From the NCBI GenBank assembly GCA_028820325.1, contig JAPPJO010000031.1, forward strand, positions 186,001-250,000: a DNA stretch of 64,000 nucleotides. Direction: 5' to 3'. Below the pieces are notes generated by a model. The model saw nothing but the letters and a program-made list of their open reading frames with translations. It made no database searches and was not told the DNA's origin. This stretch comes from Gammaproteobacteria bacterium. Lineage in GTDB: Bacteria; Gemmatimonadota; Gemmatimonadetes; Longimicrobiales; Gaopeijiaceae. Shown one piece after another: positions 45,901 to 54,351 of this stretch; the first letter of the stretch is position 1; the number at the start of each line of letters is the position of its first letter. Both the position numbers and the translations under genes were made by a program.

Positions 45901-47564
45901 GCGGGATTGGTCACCTGCGCGAAGCGCTGCTTGAAGTAGTCGTAGAGCATGCGCGGCCGGTCGGCGAGCGCCGCCAGCTCCGCGTCGTTGCCCATGGAGC
46001 CGAGCGGGTCGCGCCGGTCGCGCACCAGGCTCAGCAGCATGAACTGCACGGTCTCGGCGGTATAGCCGAACGCTCGCATGCGCCGGAGGACGGTCGCTTC
46101 GTCGTAGCCGTGCGTATCGTCGGCCTCGCCCAGTTCGAGGCGCTGTCGCGCCAGCCACTCCCCATAGGGCCGCCGCCTCGCCCATTCCGCCTTGATCTCG
46201 TGGTCCGGCACCAGGCACCCCGCATCGAAGTCGATCAGGAAGAGGCGCCCCGGGTGCAGCCGCCCTTTCTTCACCACGCGCTCGGGCGCGACCGGCAGCA
46301 CGCCCACCTCGGAAGCCATCACGCAGCGGTCGTCGTCGGTCACGTAGTAGCGGCTCGGGCGCAGCCCGTTGCGGTCGAGCACGGCCCCGATGCAGTGGCC
46401 GTCGGTGAAGGGGATGAGGGCCGGGCCGTCCCAGGGCTCCATCAGGCACGACTGGAACTCGTAGAAGGCGCGCTTGTCGGCCGGCATGCCGGGCCGCTGC
46501 TGCCATGCCTCCGGGATCATTGTCATGACCGACTCCGGCAGGCTGCGTCCGGTCATGAGCAGGAACTCGAGGACGTTGTCGAAATTGCCCGAGTCCGAGC
46601 AGTTGGGCTCGATGATCGGGAAGAGTTTCTCCAGTTCATCCCCGAACAGCTCCGAGCGCAGGACGCCTTCGCGGGCGTTCATCCAGTTGCAGTTGCCCAG
46701 CAGCGTGTTGATCTCGCCGTTGTGGCACATGGCGCGGTTGGGCTGGGCTCGGTCCCACGACGGGAACGTGTTCGTGGAGAAGCGGGAGTGCACCATCGCC
46801 ATGTGCGACTCGTAGTCGGCGGCCCGGAGATCGTCGAAGAACTCGAAGAGCTGATGGGGCGTCAGCATCCCCTTGTAGATGACGGTGTTGGCCGAGAGCG
46901 AGCAGAAGTAGGGAAGCTCCCGCCCCGAGAGGCGCGGATCGCCCCGAAGGCAGTGGCTTGCGTACTTGCGGATGATGTAGAGCTGGCGCTCGAAGGCGGA
47001 GTCGGCGAACCCGTCGCCGGCCCCGACGAAGAGCTGTTCGAGGTGCGGCATCGACCCGAGCGCGGTCGGGGTCAGCCCGGCGCGCTCGGCGCTGTGCGGG
47101 AGCCTGCGCCACCCGAGAAGGCGCTGTCCCTGTTCGGCGATGATGGCCTCGGTGCGCTCCTTGCAGATCTGCCGCTCCCGGCGGTCGCGCGGGAGGAAGG
47201 CGATGCCGACCCCGTACTGGCCGGGAGGGGGAAGGGCGATGCCCAGTTGGTCCCGGGCCACCCGGTCGAGCAGAAAGTGCGGCAGCCCCGTCAGGATGCC
47301 GGCGCCGTCCCCGGTCCCGGGTTCGCAGCCGATCCCGCCTCGATGCCCCATGCGGCAGTTGATGCGGTTGGCATCGTCGAGGATCGCCCGGCTCGCGCGC
47401 CCCTTGATGTCGCACACGAAGCCGACACCGCAGCTGTCGTGCTCGTAGCGGGGACTGTACAGCCCGCGGGCAGCCGGCAGGCCGCCGTCGACCGCCGACC
47501 CTGCGTTGATCGTGCGTCGCACGGCCCCCTCCCCGGAACTGTTACCTGCAGAATATCCCGCCAT
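42930..47564 (-). CDS. gltB: Glutamate synthase large subunit
   Basis: 1544 residues, the full length of bacterial GltB. A class II glutaminase begins with the Cys exposed after propeptide removal ([14 protein letters not shown]). The central domain is followed by an FMN-binding synthase domain with [10 protein letters not shown] and [17 protein letters not shown]. The 3Fe-4S cysteines are in [15 protein letters not shown], and a C-terminal beta-helix follows ([34 protein letters not shown]). Makes two glutamates from glutamine and 2-oxoglutarate. Confidence 0.97.
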   Translation of the reverse strand: MAGYSAGNSSGEGAVRRTINAGSAVDGGLPAARGLYSPRYEHDSCGVGFVCDIKGRASRAILDDANRINCRMGHRGGIGCEPGTGDGAGILTGLPHFLLDRVARDQLGIALPPPGQYGVGIAFLPRDRRERQICKERTEAIIAEQGQRLLGWRRLPHSAERAGLTPTALGSMPHLEQLFVGAGDGFADSAFERQLYIIRKYASHCLRGDPRLSGRELPYFCSLSANTVIYKGMLTPHQLFEFFDDLRAADYESHMAMVHSRFSTNTFPSWDRAQPNRAMCHNGEINTLLGNCNWMNAREGVLRSELFGDELEKLFPIIEPNCSDSGNFDNVLEFLLMTGRSLPESVMTMIPEAWQQRPGMPADKRAFYEFQSCLMEPWDGPALIPFTDGHCIGAVLDRNGLRPSRYYVTDDDRCVMASEVGVLPVAPERVVKKGRLHPGRLFLIDFDAGCLVPDHEIKAEWARRRPYGEWLARQRLELGEADDTHGYDEATVLRRMRAFGYTAETVQFMLLSLVRDRRDPLGSMGNDAELAALADRPRMLYDYFKQRFAQVTNPAIDSIREEVVMSLECYIGPEGNLLEVTEQHAHRLRLPHPILSNRQFAALSQLEERGWRSRTLDTTFARGSGKRGLLAALTRLEKEADRAVEEGYRVLVLSDRAIGPDRLAISSLLAVGCVHHHLVRTHQRTRIALVVETGEAREVHHHCLLLGYGADAINPYLTYECLWHVRRTGRMGDFAHIASDDDVVAAYRKGVGKGILKVMAKMGISTLQSYKGAQIFEAVGLGAEVVNRCFTDTESRVGGIGFGVLAEEIERRHELGFAGEGRRNGRALPNPGDFHWRKGGARHMWDPVSVRGLRVAARTNSPEAYWRFARHANEENTRKATLRGLLRFHPTGPPVDLDHVEPEAEIVKRFATGAMSFGSISKEAHESLALAMNRIGAKSNSGEGGEDPARNVPDADGGLRRSGIKQVASGRFGVTIEYLTAAEELQIKIVQGAKPGEGGELPGRKVDDYIASIRHSTPGVGLISPPPHHDIYSIEDIAQLIHDLKNANPQARISVKLCAEIGVGTVAAGVVKARADHLVISGDSGGTGASPLTSIKHAGLPWELGIAEVHQTLVMNNLRSRVIVQTDGQLKTGRDVAIAALLGAEEFGFSTAPLITLGCVMMRKCHLNTCPVGVATQDPELRKKFSGKPEYIINYLFMVARELREIMARLGFRTVNEMIGRVDALEAAPRPDHWKARSVNVDALLMPALEPEDCLGVYCRHEQDHGLEGALDHTLIRLAGPAIEEGRPVRHDMAISNANRVVGGMLSNHIIRRVGPAMLPDDSIHFRFRGSAGQSFGAWLARGVTLEVEGDANDYVGKGLSGGRIILYPPRASRFKAEENILIGNVVFYGAISGEGFFRGIAAERFCVRNSGATAVVEGIGDHGCEYMTGGRVVVLGQTGINFGAGMSGGIAYVWDPRGTFEPRCNMDLVVLERLVDAEECEEIRRLIERHREYTGSTVAAAILRDWEAPHPEFVKVVPIDYKRALEERAAAGRSEALPVAAGT

Positions 47565-47652
47565 TCCTGCGCGCAGGTTCGACTCTCACGGGGAATGGAC
47601 GGGATGGACCTGGCAAATTGGGACGATGCGCCGGAGTCGGCAACCGAGCCCG

Positions 47653-48711
47653 TCAGTGCTCCAGGTTCAGATTGTAGCGCATGATACGGCCGTGCGGGCC
47701 CTGCCGGTCGCGCTCGACCTCGAACACTTCTCCCTTGACGGTCTGCGGCACCATTGCCTCGAGGTGCGCCACATCGGACGGGGAGAGATGCACGCGGCGC
47801 CCGTCCACCATCAGGCCTCTTCGGCTCAACCCGACGATCGCGGCCCCGACACCCTGTTGGTTGAGCACGTAGGCCACCGCCGCGTCCGCCATGGTGGCCC
47901 CGTGCCGCGCGGCCAGCTCCGCGAGCGCCCCCCGAGCCCGGCCGAGCACCTCCCGGCCGCCCACCTCCTCGACGATCAGGCGGTACTTGGTCAGCGACCG
48001 GGACTCCAGCGCCGTGCCGCCGGCGTCCGAAAGGAGCCCGCCCGCCAGCGCCCCGTAGGCGAACACGGTGACACCCCGCTCCCCGCAGACCTCCGTCAGG
48101 CCCTTCAGGGGACGACGGTCGAGAAGGGAGAGCTGGACCTGGCTGGACACCACCGGGATGCCCGCGTCCAGGAGGGTGCCGAGCGCGGCCCGGTCGAAGT
48201 TGGTGACCCCCAGGTGGCGGATGATCCCCTCCTGCCGGAGTTCCGCGAGCCACTCTGCGGCATGCACCCACTTCGGTTGCGTGAGGTCCCACCACGCGAA
48301 CTGCACCAACTCGAGTGCGTCGAGCCGGAGGCGGTCCCGTGACCGCTGCACGACGCGGCGGACGTAGTTGCGGTCGATGGCCGACAGTGCGTCGAGGTCG
48401 GGCACGAACTTGGTATGGACGGCGACGTCGTCGGCGATGTCCGGCCGTCCGGCCAGCCAGTCCCCGATGACGCGCTCCACGCCGGTGTAGATGTCGGCGC
48501 AGTCCAGCACGAGGGGGCTTTCAGCCGCGGCCGCCGCGTCCAGGGCCGCGAACGCGCGCTCCCTGCTCCAACCGTCGCTGTGGCCCTCGGAGAGCTGCCA
48601 GCACCCCCGGATCACCCCGGACGGAGGCAGTCGGAGGGGTGGCTGAACTGGATTCACAGCGGGGAGTCCGTGGACGCTTCGCGGCCCGTGCGCCGGGGGC
48701 ATGTCGTCCAC
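47653..48711 (-). CDS. Aldo/keto reductase-family protein lacking the usual catalytic His
   Basis: 352 residues, TIM-barrel reductase: catalytic Asp/Tyr in DCADIYTGVE, Lys in VHTKF, SRDRLRLDALELVQFAWWD, and NADP-phosphate-binding end GVGAAIVGLSRRGL. The position normally His in yDLxxxH is Ala (LELVQFAWWD), so activity may be altered. It starts upstream with a proline-rich tail; an internal start is possible. Follows gltB on the same strand order, 88 bases away. Confidence 0.85.
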   Translation of the reverse strand: MDDMPPAHGPRSVHGLPAVNPVQPPLRLPPSGVIRGCWQLSEGHSDGWSRERAFAALDAAAAAESPLVLDCADIYTGVERVIGDWLAGRPDIADDVAVHTKFVPDLDALSAIDRNYVRRVVQRSRDRLRLDALELVQFAWWDLTQPKWVHAAEWLAELRQEGIIRHLGVTNFDRAALGTLLDAGIPVVSSQVQLSLLDRRPLKGLTEVCGERGVTVFAYGALAGGLLSDAGGTALESRSLTKYRLIVEEVGGREVLGRARGALAELAARHGATMADAAVAYVLNQQGVGAAIVGLSRRGLMVDGRRVHLSPSDVAHLEAMVPQTVKGEVFEVERDRQGPHGRIMRYNLNLEH

Positions 48712-48735
48712 GGGCGGTCAGTCCAGCGGAAGCCG

Positions 48736-49077
48736 TCAGTCCAGCGGAACACGCGTGACCTCGCTGTGGCGGAACGTCGACCTGCCGGTCCGGGTGATGC
48801 GGAAGCGGGCGCCGCAGTGCGGGTCGGGGCAGGCGATCTCCGTGTCCGTGGTCATCCAGTCGTGGGAATGGGTTTCGCGCTGCTTCGCGGGGAGGAGGGG
48901 AAGAAGGGCGGCCAGGGGGTAGAGCGGAAAGGTCTGGCCGGCGGGAAAGGACAGGTTCTCCCCGCTGAGCTCGAAGTAGTCGCCCACCTTGTGGTTGCAC
49001 ACCATGTCGCGCTCGCCGGCGACCACCTCGACCCGCAGGTCGTAGAGTTCGAAGACGTCATCGACGCTCATGCGCAT
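48736..49077 (-). CDS. TIGR04076-family small protein
   Basis: 113 residues. YDLRVEVVAGERDMVCNHKVGDYFELSGENLSF matches the TIGR04076 beginning; LYPLAALLPLLPAKQRE and IACPDPHCGARFRI are the family end, with Cys pairs that may bind a metal. Function unknown. Confidence 0.75.
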   Translation of the reverse strand: MRMSVDDVFELYDLRVEVVAGERDMVCNHKVGDYFELSGENLSFPAGQTFPLYPLAALLPLLPAKQRETHSHDWMTTDTEIACPDPHCGARFRITRTGRSTFRHSEVTRVPLD

Positions 49078-49155
49078 ACCCTCGTTCGACTTGTGGGAGC
49101 GATGCTATCGGGCTTTTGTCTTACCGGTCACGCCCAGGGTTGTCTTAAACTCCAT

Positions 49156-49665
49156 CTAATCGTCTTCATCCGACTCCGGGGGAGCCTCGTCCGGAGGCCG
49201 CTTCCAGCTGTGCCACCAGTCGGGAAGCCTTGAGAAGACATAGATGGCCGCCAGGAGATAGAGGGCTTGAATGCTCACCTCCGCGTTGCCGCGCCAGGCG
49301 CCGACAACGATCACGAGCGTGGAGATCCATAGCGAAAACCACTGCCCTCTTTCCCTGACCTTCCTGATGTGCGCAGAGGTTTCCTCTGCCATGGCCATGA
49401 TCCGGTCGGCGAGTCCCGGCAGGACCTCTTCGTATCCGGCCATCATCTGCGGGGGTGGCAGAGGGCCTTGGTAGGTCTGGGATCGCCGCGTGACAACCGT
49501 CCGTTGCTCCGCTACTGGTTCCTTTGCGTCAGCGGCAGCTGCGGATCTGGGATCGTCGTCCGATGAGTCAGGAGCTGGGAGAGGGGATGGCTCGTCTGTT
49601 CTCGCGAGCCCGGACCTCTCTTGACGGCGCTTTCCTCTGGCCACGCTCGACCTCCGTGATGGCAT
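49156..49665 (-). CDS. DUF2335-family membrane protein
   Basis: Up to 169 residues. QTYQGPLPPPQMMAGYEEVLPGLADRIMAMAEE is the DUF2335 signature, then two helices (WFSLWISTLVIVVGAW, IQALYLLAAIYVFS). The Arg/Ser-rich first 58 residues overlap the gene upstream, so a later start near the signature is possible. DUF2335 proteins are small inner-membrane proteins of unknown role, often in mobile DNA. Confidence 0.8.
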   Translation of the reverse strand: MPSRRSSVARGKRRQERSGLARTDEPSPLPAPDSSDDDPRSAAAADAKEPVAEQRTVVTRRSQTYQGPLPPPQMMAGYEEVLPGLADRIMAMAEETSAHIRKVRERGQWFSLWISTLVIVVGAWRGNAEVSIQALYLLAAIYVFSRLPDWWHSWKRPPDEAPPESDEDD

Positions 49666-49813
49666 CCTTGAGGATGTCTCCGGTAGACTGCCATGCTTCG
49701 GCGATCAGCGTTTCAGTGGGGGGCGTCCGTGGCCAAATCTCTACCATCGACCCCAGGTTCCACGCCAAGTGATGGCTGGCACCTCGGGTTCTTCGCTTAG
49801 CCGTCGAGCCCAA
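49568..49813 (-). CDS. Small hypothetical protein upstream of the DUF2335 gene
   Basis: 81 residues; HHLAWNLGSMVEIWPRTPPTE then an amphipathic helix LIAEAWQSTGDILKDAITEVERGQRK. It overlaps the 5' end of the DUF2335 gene by almost 100 bases in another frame. The two may be a translationally coupled pair. Not recognised. Confidence 0.5.
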   Translation of the reverse strand: MGSTAKRRTRGASHHLAWNLGSMVEIWPRTPPTETLIAEAWQSTGDILKDAITEVERGQRKAPSREVRARENRRAIPSPSS

Positions 49814-50005
49814 TTCTCATGTTCCTTATGTGTCCGTGGCCGTCTGTTACGGCTCCCCATACGGAGGCCGCATGGCATCGTTCCATGAGCAGAGTATACG
49901 CGCGCCGAGCACTTGGCGGCAACGGGCCTGGAGGCGAGCGAACGTGGAGGCTGTAACGATGGCTGCCAAGCTGGCCCATCCGGAGCCGATCCTCGATCAT
50001 AGGGC

Positions 50006-51478
50006 GTGTCCCGTCACCCGGAAAACCCGCCCCGCACCGTGAACTCCGCACCCGATCCGACACCGTCCTCGCGCTCGCACGCGCAGCCGCCGGCGCCGCT
50101 CGGCTTCCACCTCGGCCTTGCCGGGGCGGCGGCTCCCATCCTGGTTTTCGCCGCCGGCGCAGCCTGGCTGGGCTTCTCCGGGGCTCCCGACGAGCGCGGG
50201 CTGTGGCCGGTCCTCCTGGCGGCCCTCGGGGTCGGACTGCTGGTCGCCCGCAGCGCCTCCGCATACAGCGCGGCCGCGCTCCGGGGCATGTCCCGCCCCA
50301 TCGTGATGCTCATGGTCGCCGCGTGGCTGCTGGCGGGCGTCTTCTCGGTCGTGCTGCGCGAGGCGGGGCTCGTACATGCCCTCGTCTGGGCAGGGAGCGA
50401 ACTCGGTGTACGTGGCGGAGGCTTCGTCCTCATGTCGTTCCTGATCGCGGTGCTGTTCTCCACGGCCACGGGGACGAGCCTGGGCACGATCCTGATCTGC
50501 GCTCCGCTCCTCTATCCCGCCGCGGGCGTCCTGGAGGCAAGTCCGGTCGTCCTCATCGGGGCCATCCTGGCCGGGGCCACCTTCGGCGACAACGTCTCGC
50601 CGGTATCCGACACCACCATCGCCTCTGCGAGCAGCCAGGGGGCGCCCATGGGGGGCGTGGTGCGCAGCCGCCTCCGCTACGCGCTTCCTGCCGCGGTGGT
50701 CGCGGCTGTCGTCCTGACCTTGCTGGGAGGCGCGCAAACCGCGGTCACGCAGACGCCGGGACAGGGCGCGACGCTCGAAGGCAGCCCGGCCGCGCTCCCC
50801 ATGCTGCTGGCCCCTCTGGCCGCCTTCGTGATGCTGTGGCGGGGGCGTGGCCTGGTGGAGAGCCTCTTCTCCGGTGTGGCCGCGGCTGTGGTCCTGGCCC
50901 TGGCGCTCGGGCTCGTTGTGCCGGCCGACCTCGTCTACATCGACCGGGAGGCCTTCCAGGCCCGCGGGCTCATCCTCGACGGGATGGAGGGAGCCGTGGG
51001 GATCGTCGTGTTCACCATCCTGTTGATGGGCATCGTGGGGGCCGCGCAGGAGGCGGGCATCCTGGACCGCTTTGCACAGAGTTCCCGGTCGGCGGCCGAA
51101 ACCGCGCGCGCCGCGGAGCTGCGCATCTTCGGCGTGACCAGCGTGGCGGTCCTGCTGACAACGCATTCGGTTATGGCGATCCTCGCCGTGGGCGACCTGG
51201 TCCGGGACTCGGGCAGGCGCGCCGGCATCGGCCGTTTCAGGCGCGCCAACCTGCTCGACATGACCGTGTGCACCTACCCGTTTCTCCTCCCGTTCTTCAT
51301 TCCCACCATCCTGGCGGCCTCGGCCACGGCATCCGGCGAATCGTTCGGGATCGCGCGGGTGTCGGCCCTCGAAGCCGGTCTGGCCAACACATATTCCTGG
51401 GCGCTCCTCGCCGTGATGCTGGCGGCGATCTGGACGGGACTGGGGAGGTCCGAAGCCGACACGGATCCGGCTATATGA
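50006..51478 (+). CDS. nhaC: NhaC-family Na+/H+ antiporter
   Basis: 490 residues from GTG 50006 (GTG 50039 is an alternative). About eleven helices; the family core is FSTATGTSLGTILICAPLLYP and GATFGDNVSPVSDTTIASASSQG, and the second half has VLLTTHSVMAILAVGDLVRD. Exchanges sodium for protons. Stop overlaps the next start (ATGA), so coupled to it. Confidence 0.88.
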   Translation: MSRHPENPPRTVNSAPDPTPSSRSHAQPPAPLGFHLGLAGAAAPILVFAAGAAWLGFSGAPDERGLWPVLLAALGVGLLVARSASAYSAAALRGMSRPIVMLMVAAWLLAGVFSVVLREAGLVHALVWAGSELGVRGGGFVLMSFLIAVLFSTATGTSLGTILICAPLLYPAAGVLEASPVVLIGAILAGATFGDNVSPVSDTTIASASSQGAPMGGVVRSRLRYALPAAVVAAVVLTLLGGAQTAVTQTPGQGATLEGSPAALPMLLAPLAAFVMLWRGRGLVESLFSGVAAAVVLALALGLVVPADLVYIDREAFQARGLILDGMEGAVGIVVFTILLMGIVGAAQEAGILDRFAQSSRSAAETARAAELRIFGVTSVAVLLTTHSVMAILAVGDLVRDSGRRAGIGRFRRANLLDMTVCTYPFLLPFFIPTILAASATASGESFGIARVSALEAGLANTYSWALLAVMLAAIWTGLGRSEADTDPAI

Positions 51479-52437
51479 CACTTGGCGTTCGGCCCTTCAC
51501 GCACGGCCTGCACGAACTCGGGTCCCGATGCTATGCGTGGATCCAGCCCGATGGCGGTTGGGGTTGGAGCAATGCCGGGCTCGTCGTTGACGGCGACGAG
51601 AGTCTGCTCGTGGACACCCTGTTCGACCTCAAGCTGACCCGTGCCATGCTCGCTGGCATGCGCGACGCCGAGCCCGTGGCCGCGCGCAACGTCGACAAGC
51701 CCGTCAACACGCACGCCAACCCCGACCACTGCAACGGCAACGAGTTGGTGGCCGGGGCGGAGATCATCGCCTCACGGGCCGCAGCCGAGGAGATGACCGC
51801 CCAGAGTCCTGAGCGGCTCGCAATGCTCATGGACGCGGCCCCGGGCATGGGCGAGACGGGCCGATTCCTCATCGAGGCGTTCGGCGCCTTTGACTTCGAA
51901 GGAATCACACAGGTCCTTCCGACAACCACCTTCGAAGGCCATCACCGGACGCGCGTCGGAGACAAGAGCATCGTCCTGAAGCAGTTCGGCCCGTGCCATA
52001 CGACGGGTGACATCCTGGTCTACGTACCGGACGATCGGGTCGTCTTCACGGGCGATATTCTGTTCATCGAGGGCCACCCGATCCTGTGGGCCGGACCCGT
52101 TGCGAACTGGATCGCTGCGTGCGACTACATGCTCGGGTTGCCTGTTGAAGTCGTGGTCCCGGGCCACGGTCCGGTCACCGACAAGCGCGGCATCCGGGCG
52201 GTGCGGGACTACCTGGTGTATGTGCGGGACGAGGCCAGGATCCGCTTCGACGCGGGTTTGAGCGTCCATGATGCGGCAATGGACATCTCGCTCGCCGACT
52301 TCGATTCCTGGGGCGATGCCGAACGGATCGTTATCAACGTCGCGACGCTGTATCGGGAGTTCGGCTCGGCCGAGCAGCCCGGCGATCCGTTCGCGCTGAT
52401 GGCCAGGATTCGCAGAGAGCGGCCAGGGCCGCGATAA
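51475..52437 (+). CDS. Metallo-beta-lactamase-fold hydrolase
   Basis: 320 residues from ATG 51475. The metal motif is HANPDH at 80-85 (canonical HxHxDH with Asn for the second His), then GPCHTTGDI, FTGDILFIEGHP and PGHGPV. This Asn variant occurs in a distinct MBL subgroup. Substrate unknown. Four-base overlap with nhaC. Confidence 0.85.
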   Translation: MTLGVRPFTHGLHELGSRCYAWIQPDGGWGWSNAGLVVDGDESLLVDTLFDLKLTRAMLAGMRDAEPVAARNVDKPVNTHANPDHCNGNELVAGAEIIASRAAAEEMTAQSPERLAMLMDAAPGMGETGRFLIEAFGAFDFEGITQVLPTTTFEGHHRTRVGDKSIVLKQFGPCHTTGDILVYVPDDRVVFTGDILFIEGHPILWAGPVANWIAACDYMLGLPVEVVVPGHGPVTDKRGIRAVRDYLVYVRDEARIRFDAGLSVHDAAMDISLADFDSWGDAERIVINVATLYREFGSAEQPGDPFALMARIRRERPGPR

Positions 52438-52992
52438 TCACATCCTGCCGGGATGGCAGGATATGGATGCTATGAATCGCGGCAAGGAATCGTCTAAGTT
52501 CAATCAGGACTGCACGATCTGCGTTTCTTGCCATCGGGCTGTACCCTGCTAGATCGTGCCGGGGAAGCGGGAAAGCTGGACCTGAATAGCGGGACTCTCA
52601 CCCGCCCCACCTCCTTGCCGAAGGCATTCGGCGTCTTAGCGCCTGTCGTCAACGCGACCTCACCTGTCACCACCAGTGTTGAGTCAATTGACCGGAGAGG
52701 TTTGCCGTCATGAACAGACGTGCCAATACGGCAGCTCACGTCTTTGGATGGACGTTGGCTGAGGCTCCTGCCATGCATTGCCGAACCGGAGAGAGAGCGG
52801 CGAGATTGCTGTGTAGCTGCCGGATCCGGAGAGCCTATGCCACAGGTGGGTCGAGTACCGCGACGTGGTCGCGTAGGCGCTCCGTCAGCGTCAGCTGTTG
52901 AGAGAAGGTCCTTGGCGGTCGGAAGTCCCGCCAAGGGCTAAGGTCACCGTCCCCGTCGCAAGGAAATCGTGATTTCCAAAGGAGGTGATCGC
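52438..52992. other. Non-coding stretch with RNA-like structure
   Basis: About 555 bases without a convincing gene; small frames have no ribosome site or protein-like sequence. The last 85 bases fold into two strong hairpins directly before a very short ORF. Lower part of the stretch is not classified. Confidence 0.45.
52910..52992 (+). ncRNA. Candidate structured leader or small RNA with two hairpins and perfect Shine-Dalgarno
   Basis: CCTTGGCGG (52910-52918) pairs perfectly with CCGCCAAGG (52928-52936) around a nine-base loop. GGAAAT (52962-52967) pairs with ATTTCC (52972-52977). AAAGGAGGTGATC (52978-52990) then gives 13 bases complementary to the 16S rRNA 3' tail. No T-run follows the hairpins, so they are not simple terminators. 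Confidence 0.45.
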
Positions 52993-53046
52993 ATGAAGCG
53001 GAACCCGATTCAACGAAGACTCGATGACTACACCGCTTCCCTGTAA
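52993..53046 (+). CDS. 17-residue leader peptide or mini-ORF
   Basis: ATG 52993 to TAA 53044-53046 encodes MKRNPIQRRLDDYTASL. It sits at ideal distance from the 13-base perfect Shine-Dalgarno. Could be a leader peptide controlling RNA structure or a small effector; the next annotated gene is on the other strand, so it is not an obvious attenuator for a downstream gene. Confidence 0.4.
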   Translation: MKRNPIQRRLDDYTASL

Positions 53047-53062
53047 CCCCAGAGTAACCGCC

Positions 53063-53710
53063 TCAAGCGCGGGCTCGCAAGCCGGCGCCCGGTTGCTCTG
53101 GACGGAAGTTTAAGAAGTGAAAATACCCTTGCGGCGGGGATGGTTTCGACGAATTGCCGGCGGCTGCGCCAGCGTCAGTTCCATTTCCCCTCCCGCCACT
53201 CGGCGTCAACAAGTTGTAGGCGCGCCGGTCGATCCACTCCCGCAACAGCGTTTCGCTGTAGGTCTTCCCGTCATAGACATCGCAGCCACCACCCGCGAAA
53301 TCCCTCAGCAGTTCGCGGACTATCTCGCGGCGGCGCTCTCCGTGAATCGCGGACGGAATGAGCGATGACGCATCGAGCATCCCCAGCGCCGCCCGCTCAT
53401 CAATCCCCCGATCCTCTTCCGGCATGGTGTATATGCCGGAGGGCCGCAGGATCGGCTGCGGGCGTGTGGCGCCACGGACGACTTCCGCGTCGATGGGCGC
53501 GGGGGGAAGCGCCAGCGCTCGTTCCAAGTCTATCAGGGTGTAGCGCTTCAAGTATTCCCACACCCACTTCCCGGATACCAACACTACGGCGAGTGCCGAG
53601 AGCCCCGCGATAAAAGCGAGAGCGCCGAAAATCTTATGCCCCAGGAGGGCCAAGCCCTCGGCAATGCCTTCTCGGACGACGAATCGCCGTACCCGATCTA
53701 GCTTGTTCAT
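53063..53710 (-). CDS. Hypothetical membrane-anchored protein
   Basis: 215 residues. One helix near the N-terminus (IFGALAFIAGLSALAVVLVSG), then a soluble domain with IDLERALALPPAPI, RREIVRELLRDFAGGGCDVYDGKTYSETLLREWIDRRAYN-type helical segments (shown in parts) and a Gly-rich tail. Not recognised. Confidence 0.65.
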   Translation of the reverse strand: MNKLDRVRRFVVREGIAEGLALLGHKIFGALAFIAGLSALAVVLVSGKWVWEYLKRYTLIDLERALALPPAPIDAEVVRGATRPQPILRPSGIYTMPEEDRGIDERAALGMLDASSLIPSAIHGERRREIVRELLRDFAGGGCDVYDGKTYSETLLREWIDRRAYNLLTPSGGRGNGTDAGAAAGNSSKPSPPQGYFHFLNFRPEQPGAGLRARA

Positions 53711-53805
53711 ACCCCATGCTAACGCCCGCCCCCGCTTGACTCAAATGCAATAATTGCGGTGGCGGGCGTCTTACTGGCGTCCGTGATCCTGTTGGTCCGG
53801 TAACG

Positions 53806-54300
53806 ATGATGGGGGGCGTGGCTTGGCCTTGGCTCTATGCGTTCGCATTCGGTTACTTGCTGGCGGTCTTGGTCGGGACGGACGCGGTATCGTGTCCCAT
53901 TCGCAGCGGGATCGCTGGCGTAGCTGGTGTGCTCCCGATGTCGATCCTGTTTGACCTCGGTCCTAAGAGAGCACGCGTCTCGGGCCGCACGGGCAGCGAC
54001 CGGATGGCGGAGATGGCTTGTCTCCGCGAACTTGCAATCGTGCAGGTCGTGGGGTCCATCGCCGAGGAATCGAATGATGACATACACGAAACGAAGCGGG
54101 CGGCGCTATGGTGCCGGCAGCAAGACCCGTACGAGCAGTTGAAGAGCAACGATTTCCGCGACGTCGAAGACGGGATGAAGGACATCCGGTAGCGGATGGA
54201 CCGCATGGACGGGCGGTTGCGGGAAGCACGAGCGGAACGGCGCGGGATCACGGCGGTCGTGGAAGGCCGTGCGGAGAACCGTGGCCGTGCTTGCGGATCG
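53806..54300 (+). pseudogene. Remnant of a membrane-anchored coiled-coil protein
   Basis: The open frame from 53806 runs to TAG 54190-54192, ending LKSNDFRDVEDGMKDIR. The same frame continues after the TAG as RMDRMDGRLREARAERRG, which looks like the natural next coiled-coil turn. Just upstream, another frame has a helix-like AIIAVAGVLLASVILLVR. Together these suggest a decayed anchored coiled-coil gene rather than an intact one. Confidence 0.35.
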
Positions 54301-54351
54301 GTCGCAACGGCGCGAAGACGCCCCGAACGTTACGAAACGGAGACCCAACCC

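Noticed and set aside
43032..47684. 1550-codon open frame on the plus strand opposite gltB
   Set aside because: It is the antisense frame of a fully conserved gltB in high-GC DNA, and its sequence (long His/Ala/Val/Arg-rich runs) has no recognisable domain.
52438..52992. Group II intron or retroelement
   Set aside because: No reverse transcriptase frame and no recognisable domain V; only hairpins are supported.
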